A stretch of DNA of 22,326 nucleotides from JBCBRR01 sp039029235. Lineage in GTDB: Bacteria > Bacteroidota > Bacteroidia > Cytophagales > Amoebophilaceae. A program made the translations under genes and the position numbers. Positions 14,543 through 19,705 of the stretch are shown piece after piece. The notes under the pieces were generated by a model. That model did no database searches. It saw only the letters and a program-made list of their open reading frames with translations, and was not told where the DNA came from. The stretch is from the NCBI GenBank assembly GCA_039029235.1, contig JBCCGO010000012.1:1-22326 (forward strand), given 5' to 3'. Each line of letters opens with the position of its first letter. Position 1 is the stretch's first letter.

Positions 14543-16039
14543 TCAGCCTTCATAATACCAGTCTACACCTGTTGGAGTATCTTGCAGGGCGATGCCTAGG
14601 TGCTTAAAGGCTACTCTCATGGCATCTACGCGGTCATATTGTTGCTGCTCCTTGGCTTGCCTATATAGCTTGAGTAAGACTTTTAGCAATGCTTCGGCAG
14701 ATATGTTGGTGGTTTCTTGAAGGCCCAGGATATCCTCGACAAAGAGGATGTAAGTGCTTTTTAGCTGTTGGAAAGCAGCTGGCCCCAAAGCGCTGGGATG
14801 GAGCTGCCCTTGCTTCAGTGCATGAATAAATTTAAGCAAGCCAAATAACGCTGCTATTACTTGGGCTGTATTGAAATCGTCATTCATGGCTTGGTAGCAC
14901 TGGGCTAGGTACTGCTGTATATGAGCTACCGTTTCTTTATCGGTACCTAGGGTGGCCTCCTCTACGTATACGAGCGTCTTGGCTGCTTTTAACCCATTGA
15001 TGATCCTGCGATAGCCACTATAGGCGTCTTGTAGCGCTGTATTGGAGAAGCTGAGGGTACTTCTGTAACTTGCCTTTAATACAAAAAAGCGTAACGCCAT
15101 AGGGCTGTAAGCCTGCGTTAGCCTATCATGGGTTCCCTGAAACAGCTGTTCTAAAGTGATATAGTTGCCCAAAGATTTGCTCATTTTCTGTCCATCTACT
15201 GTAATTACGTTGTTATGTAGCCAGTACTTAGCAAGGGTCGTTTGGTGGGCTGCCTGCGCTTGGGCTAGCTCGCACTCATGATGCGGGAAGAGCAAGTCCA
15301 TGCCGCCGCCATGAATATCGAGTTGCTTCCCGAGGTATTTTGTAGCCATGGTAGTGCATGCTATGTGCCAACCTGGGAAGCCCTCTCCCCAAGGCGAAGG
15401 CCAGTGCATGCTGTGCCCAGGCTTAGCTTTTTTCCATAAAGCGAAATCTAGGGGACCGCGCTTCTCTGCTTGTCCTGCTAAGGGCCGTGTACCAGCCAGT
15501 AAGTCTGCTGGTATACTCCCCGAAAGTTCTCCATACGTATATCGACGCGCGTAGTCTGCTACATCAAAATATACGGACCCCTTGGCTTCGTAAGCTAAGC
15601 CTGCTTGCAAGATTTGCTGAATCATAGCAATCTGCTCGGTGATGTGCCCACTAGCATGCGGCTCGATGCTGGGTGACTGCACGTTTAGCAAAGCCATATC
15701 TCTGCGGTAGCTGCTCGTATAGCGCTGTACTACCTCCATAGGCGTTAAGCTTTCTAGCTGCGCTTGCTTAGCTACTTTATCTGCTCCCTCATCCGCGTCC
15801 TGCTCTAAGTGCCCTACGTCAGTGATGTTTTTTACGTATCTTACTTGGTAGCCTAGATGTTTTAAGTACCGCTGTATCACATCAAAGTTGATGGCACTAC
15901 GAGCATGCCCTAGATGCGCCTGTCCATAGACTGTGGGGCCACATACGTACATGCCCACAAAGGGAGAATGGTGAGGCGTAAAAATTTCTCGCTGTCGTGT
16001 TAGGGTATTATAAACTTTCAGCTGGTCTTGTGGTTGCAT
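14543..16039 (-). CDS. cysS: Cysteinyl-tRNA synthetase
   Basis: This class I enzyme charges tRNA-Cys with cysteine using ATP. The protein has 498 residues, typical or slightly longer than usual. Near the N-terminus VCGPTVYGQAHLGHARS carries the zinc-binding Cys and the HIGH-type motif (HLGH). Further on come HIACTTMATKYLG (Cys ligand), DIHGGGMDLLFPHHECE (His and Glu ligands) and GQKMSKSLGN (KMSKS loop). The helical anticodon-binding domain occupies the C-terminal third. All signature residues are present. The gene is divergent from degP. A CAAATCTA at 16044-16051 would be a -7 element read on the minus strand, but it sits only 4 bases from the start codon, so I do not rely on it. Confidence 0.98.
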   Translation of the reverse strand: MQPQDQLKVYNTLTRQREIFTPHHSPFVGMYVCGPTVYGQAHLGHARSAINFDVIQRYLKHLGYQVRYVKNITDVGHLEQDADEGADKVAKQAQLESLTPMEVVQRYTSSYRRDMALLNVQSPSIEPHASGHITEQIAMIQQILQAGLAYEAKGSVYFDVADYARRYTYGELSGSIPADLLAGTRPLAGQAEKRGPLDFALWKKAKPGHSMHWPSPWGEGFPGWHIACTTMATKYLGKQLDIHGGGMDLLFPHHECELAQAQAAHQTTLAKYWLHNNVITVDGQKMSKSLGNYITLEQLFQGTHDRLTQAYSPMALRFFVLKASYRSTLSFSNTALQDAYSGYRRIINGLKAAKTLVYVEEATLGTDKETVAHIQQYLAQCYQAMNDDFNTAQVIAALFGLLKFIHALKQGQLHPSALGPAAFQQLKSTYILFVEDILGLQETTNISAEALLKVLLKLYRQAKEQQQYDRVDAMRVAFKHLGIALQDTPTGVDWYYEG

Positions 16040-16157
16040 AGGGCAAATCTAGTAGATTGCTTATAGAAGTGTATAGCTTCCTCCCCCGAGGATACGTGGG
16101 TTGTCATTTAGGTAACGGGGAGGGAACTTGAGATCAAAATTTTTCATCAAAACTTAC

Positions 16158-16165
16158 TAGCTTTG
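16158..16165 (+). promoter_or_regulatory. Possible -7 element upstream of degP
   Basis: TAGCTTTG matches the Bacteroidota -7 consensus TAnnTTTG and lies 42 bases before the degP start. No TTG or TTTG is found at the right distance upstream, so this is only half a promoter. Confidence 0.35.
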
Positions 16166-16207
16166 TGAGGTTGTAGTTACGTAAGCTAACCTAAAGAACA
16201 AGACACG

Positions 16208-17722
16208 ATGCACAAGAAACAAAATCAGTTTATCACCAGAGGCCTTACAGCAGTGCTGCTGGTTATGATAGGCTGGGGAAGCGGTTATTTCTTTACGCTT
16301 CCCCAAAAGCAAACGGCCGGTCATGGTGCTACCCCAGCCACTCGACAAGAGGTACAATTGATTGATTTATGCGTTGGTCAGCAGCGCATTGAAGCTCCAG
16401 TACCCAGCTTTGTTGATGCTGTCCGTATCGCTACACCTGCTGTAGTACACATTACGGCTAAGCATAAGCCCAAGGTTGTACGAGGGTACGACAGTATCAG
16501 TCCGCTGGAGGAATTTTTCAAAGAGTTTTTTGGCCAAGAATTTGCACCAACACCTAGAGAGTACCAAAGCCAGCCCATCAGTGCAACGGGCTCAGGGGTT
16601 ATTATCTCCGGGGATGGGCATATTGTTACCAACAACCATGTAGTAGACGGTGCTGACGAGCTAGAAGTAACCCTAGATGACAACCGGCGATACACAGCCA
16701 AGACCATAGGTACTGATCCTGATACAGACTTGGCCTTGGTCAAGATTGAAGCAAAAGATTTGCCTTACCTCTCCTTTGGCGACTCCGACAAACTTCAAGT
16801 AGGGGAGTGGGTACTGGCAGTAGGCAATCCTTTTAACTTGACCTCCACTGTAACTAAGGGCATTGTGAGTGCCAAAGCTAGGAACCCTAAGCTCTATAAA
16901 GCTGGGGCTAGCATCAAGATTGAGTCCTTTATCCAGACAGATGCAGCAATTAACCAAGGCAATAGTGGGGGAGCATTGGTTAACCTCCAGGGAGAACTGG
17001 TAGGTATTAATACAGCTATCTCCACGCCCACAGGTACCTTTGTGGGCTATGGTTTTGCCATCCCAAGCTCTATTGTAATGCATGTTGTACAGGACCTCAG
17101 AGCGTTTGGCGTTGTACAAAGAGCGGTGCTGGGTATCCATCTCGAAGAAGTGAATGCTGACCTGGCTGCAGAAAAGAAACTCAAAAGATTTACTGGCGTC
17201 TATGTAACTAAGCTTATGGAAAATGGTCCGGCAGCTGCGGCAGGCTTGAGGGAAGGCGATGTAATCATTGCCATTGATGGCCATCCAGTCAAGAGCCCAG
17301 CACAGTTGTATGAACAGCTCGCCCGCTACCAACCTAATGATAAGGTCAGTGTGACCTTTGACAGAAAAGGTAAGGAAAGCACCATTCAGGTAATACTCAC
17401 TTCTCCCCCCAACAAGGTGAGGTTCGCTCCAGGGCAAAATATCCTCGAGATAGCAGGGGCTACCTTTGGAAACATCGACGAGGCTACCCAGCAAAAATTA
17501 GGTATCACAGGAGGCGTGCAAGTCAAGTCCCTCAAAGTAGGGAAATGGCGGCAAGCAGGGATCAAGCAAGGCTTTATCGTCAGGGCTATTGACAAGAAGC
17601 CGGTCGAAAGCCTAGATCAGCTGGCTAGCGTCCTCAGTAACAAGCAAGGAGGTATGCTTGTAGAAGGTGTCTACCCTAATGGAACGCGGGGTTACTATGC
17701 AATAGGATGGGACAATGAGTAG
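16208..17722 (+). CDS. degP: DegP/HtrA-family periplasmic serine protease
   Basis: HtrA proteases degrade or refold damaged envelope proteins in the periplasm. The 504-residue protein begins with a signal or anchor segment (GLTAVLLVMIGWGSGYFF). The trypsin-like domain has the full triad: His in IVTNNHVVDGAD, Asp in DTDLALVKI and Ser in INQGNSGGALVN. Two PDZ domains follow: the first around VLGIHLEE and GPAAAAGLREGDVIIAIDG, the second around LGITGGVQVKSL and AGIKQGFIVRAIDKKPV. This is the DegP/DegQ arrangement with two PDZ domains. engB follows after 15 bases, so the two are probably co-transcribed. No key residue is missing. The name could equally be degQ or mucD-like; subfamilies cannot be separated by eye. 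Confidence 0.95.
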   Translation: MHKKQNQFITRGLTAVLLVMIGWGSGYFFTLPQKQTAGHGATPATRQEVQLIDLCVGQQRIEAPVPSFVDAVRIATPAVVHITAKHKPKVVRGYDSISPLEEFFKEFFGQEFAPTPREYQSQPISATGSGVIISGDGHIVTNNHVVDGADELEVTLDDNRRYTAKTIGTDPDTDLALVKIEAKDLPYLSFGDSDKLQVGEWVLAVGNPFNLTSTVTKGIVSAKARNPKLYKAGASIKIESFIQTDAAINQGNSGGALVNLQGELVGINTAISTPTGTFVGYGFAIPSSIVMHVVQDLRAFGVVQRAVLGIHLEEVNADLAAEKKLKRFTGVYVTKLMENGPAAAAGLREGDVIIAIDGHPVKSPAQLYEQLARYQPNDKVSVTFDRKGKESTIQVILTSPPNKVRFAPGQNILEIAGATFGNIDEATQQKLGITGGVQVKSLKVGKWRQAGIKQGFIVRAIDKKPVESLDQLASVLSNKQGGMLVEGVYPNGTRGYYAIGWDNE

Positions 17723-17737
17723 CATCTTCTGTAGGTT

Positions 17738-18376
17738 ATGAAGATCCAAGAGGTTACCTTCGTGGGCAGCAGTACAAACTATCGGCAATGCCCAAAGGGC
17801 CAGTATCCAGAGTTCGCTCTCATCGGCAGATCTAACGTAGGGAAGTCTTCCCTTGTCAATATGCTGCTGGGACGCAAGCACCTGGCTAAAGTATCTAGCA
17901 GGCCGGGTAAAACCCAACTCATCAACCACTTCTTAGTGGATAAAGCCTGGTACTTGGTCGACTTACCTGGATATGGATGGGCGCAGGCTAGCCAGGCCCA
18001 GAGAGCATCGTGGCAGAAGATGGCGAGCAATTACTTACTACACAGGGCAGCCCTGGCTAGCGTGCTTGTCTTGGTAGATGCTAGGCTACAACCACAAGCC
18101 ATAGACATCGCATGGATCAATTGGCTAGCAGACAACCAGATCCCGCTGGCGATACTCTTGACCAAAGCCGATAAGGTATCCCAACAGCAAGTCCAGGCGC
18201 ATCTAACGGCGCTCAAACAGGTACTGTGCGATACCTGGGCTGTTTTGCCTCAGTTTTTGGTTACCTCTGCTCATAAGCAAACGGGCCAGCAAGCAGTTTT
18301 AGCACTGATACAAAATATTGTAGGCCAGGTTACTGGCCGAAACATAACCGACACAGGTGCCTCAAAAATGCCCTAG
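17738..18376 (+). CDS. engB: Ribosome biogenesis GTPase EngB (YsxC/YihA)
   Basis: EngB is a small essential GTPase needed for 50S subunit assembly. The 212-residue protein has all G motifs: GRSNVGKSSLVNMLLG (G1), the switch around SSRPGKTQLIN, DLPGYGWAQ (G3), LLTKADKVS (G4) and VTSAHKQTG (G5). Its start MKIQEVTFVGSS is typical. The C-terminus runs about 10 residues past the usual end of the fold. It follows degP by 15 bases on the same strand and converges with prmC, 136 bases away. Confidence 0.97.
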   Translation: MKIQEVTFVGSSTNYRQCPKGQYPEFALIGRSNVGKSSLVNMLLGRKHLAKVSSRPGKTQLINHFLVDKAWYLVDLPGYGWAQASQAQRASWQKMASNYLLHRAALASVLVLVDARLQPQAIDIAWINWLADNQIPLAILLTKADKVSQQQVQAHLTALKQVLCDTWAVLPQFLVTSAHKQTGQQAVLALIQNIVGQVTGRNITDTGASKMP

Positions 18377-18512
18377 GGGCTGCTGTGGCTCGCTAGGACA
18401 CCATTGCCGTTATACGACCTGCTGTGCTCCAGGGCTAACCAGAAACGGATGGCCTATACCGGGGTGCCTAAGCATGTATAGAAGCAATCTATCACCTATA
18501 TGTCTCGTTAGC

Positions 18513-19406
18513 TTACCTGTGCATTCCCTTGTAGGGCGGAGCTACGGCAGTTACCCACCGATCTTTACCGCGTAGATCTTGCTGTAGCCTTATGGCTTCC
18601 AGGCCAGCCTGGGCTAGTAAATGCGAGATAGCCTTTCCGAAAGCCTCATTAATCTCGAGATAAACCCTGCCTCCTGGCTTGAGATGCACCAAGGCTAGGG
18701 CTGCAATCTGCCTATAAAAAACCAGGGGATCGTCGTCAGGCACAAAGAGTGCCTGACTGGGCTCGTAGGCTAGTACCTGCTGTTGCATCCACTGCTGCTC
18801 AGATAGCCGCACATAAGGAGGGTTGCTCACAATGATATCCCAGTGCTGGTTAGGTAACCGGTCATGCAAGATATCAGCTTGTATAAGGCCTATATCCGCC
18901 CGCCACCGTTGGGCATTGGCTTGTGCTATATCCAGCGCTTTCTGGCTGATATCTAGAGCATCTATCCGCGCAGCTGTCAGTGCTTTCTGTAGTGTAATGG
19001 CTATACAACCACTGCCTGTGCCGATATCTAAAATAGCCAAGCCAGGTTGAGGGCTCTCTTGTATGATGTGGTAGACAAGCTCTTCTGTTTCGGGGCGTGG
19101 TATCAATACAGCTGGACTTACTTTGAAGTCTCTTCCCAGAAAAGGTGCCTCGCCTAGTATGTATTGGATAGGTTCATGCTGCCTAATGCGCTGTATAGTT
19201 GCTGCTAGCCATTGCTCTTGGGCTTGTGTGATGGTAAGCGGCTTGCCAAGCACGGTAGCAGTCTGGTCATACTGAAAGTAATGTGCTAGCATGCGCTGTA
19301 TCATGGCCCAAGCCTCCCTCGGTTGCTTGATGGTAGGTAGTATAGCCTGGTAGAGCAGGGTAGCAACTTCCCTACCAGTTGTTGAAGGCATCTTGCCGAC
19401 TTGCAT
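18513..19406 (-). CDS. prmC: Release factor glutamine methyltransferase PrmC (HemK)
   Basis: PrmC methylates the Gln of the GGQ motif in release factors RF1 and RF2 using S-adenosylmethionine. The 297-residue protein has the N-terminal helical domain, then FKVSPAVLIPRPETEELV, the SAM-binding ILDIGTGSGCIAITL, DALDISQKAL, and the diagnostic VSNPPYVR (NPPY) motif that binds the target Gln. The start ATG 19406 gives a slightly longer N-terminus than typical; Met 6 (MPSTTG) could be the real start. It is on the same strand as, and downstream of, the TALE-like gene, with about 300 bases between them and no convincing terminator, so read-through transcription is possible. Confidence 0.96.
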   Translation of the reverse strand: MQVGKMPSTTGREVATLLYQAILPTIKQPREAWAMIQRMLAHYFQYDQTATVLGKPLTITQAQEQWLAATIQRIRQHEPIQYILGEAPFLGRDFKVSPAVLIPRPETEELVYHIIQESPQPGLAILDIGTGSGCIAITLQKALTAARIDALDISQKALDIAQANAQRWRADIGLIQADILHDRLPNQHWDIIVSNPPYVRLSEQQWMQQQVLAYEPSQALFVPDDDPLVFYRQIAALALVHLKPGGRVYLEINEAFGKAISHLLAQAGLEAIRLQQDLRGKDRWVTAVAPPYKGMHR

Positions 19407-19663
19407 TGATCATGTAGCCTAAAATTAATTAGCCAGGGCGCTGCATTTTATCGACAATGACAGGTACGCCCCCTAGCTCTGCTCCCTTAGGCTAGTTGTA
19501 TCGTACCCCCGTGGGGTACAAGGCTACCAGTCAATGCCAAAAAATAGCGGATTACCTACTTATTACTTGAGAGGTTGCGTCTTTAGAGAATTTTTTTGCC
19601 TGACCTTATCTGGTGCTATAAAATTATTTTTTTGAGCGTATTCCCCTCACCTAGTTCATGTTG
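19407..19663. other. Intergenic region between the TALE-like gene and prmC
   Basis: No gene was seen. A perfect short hairpin GTACCCC-CGT-GGGGTAC lies at 19503-19519, without an adjacent T run on either strand. The stretch at 19585-19640 is AT-rich. Confidence 0.45.
19503..19519. repeat. Perfect 7-bp hairpin
   Basis: GTACCCC (19503-19509), loop CGT, GGGGTAC (19513-19519). It lies downstream of the TALE-like gene and upstream of prmC. With no T run it is not a standard terminator; it may be a processing or stabilising structure, or a remnant. Confidence 0.35.
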
Positions 19664-19705
19664 CTAGTGCTCCACGGCTGCTTTTAGGGCTTGTGAAGCG
19701 TCGCC
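19664..19705 (-). pseudogene. Untranslated remainder of the last TALE-like repeat
   Basis: In the same frame, directly after the stop codon 19708-19706, the sequence reads GDASQALKAAVEH before TAG 19666-19664. This is the normal second half of a repeat (GG-x-x-QALKAVLEH). The gene therefore once read further, at least through this repeat. Confidence 0.8.

Noticed and set aside
16044..16051. TAGATTTG on the minus strand as the cysS promoter
   Set aside because: It is only 4 bases from the start codon, which would make the mRNA essentially leaderless, and no -33 element was found.
16673..17494. 273-codon antisense frame opposite degP
   Set aside because: degP has complete catalytic motifs and domains in its own frame; the antisense translation shows no domain.
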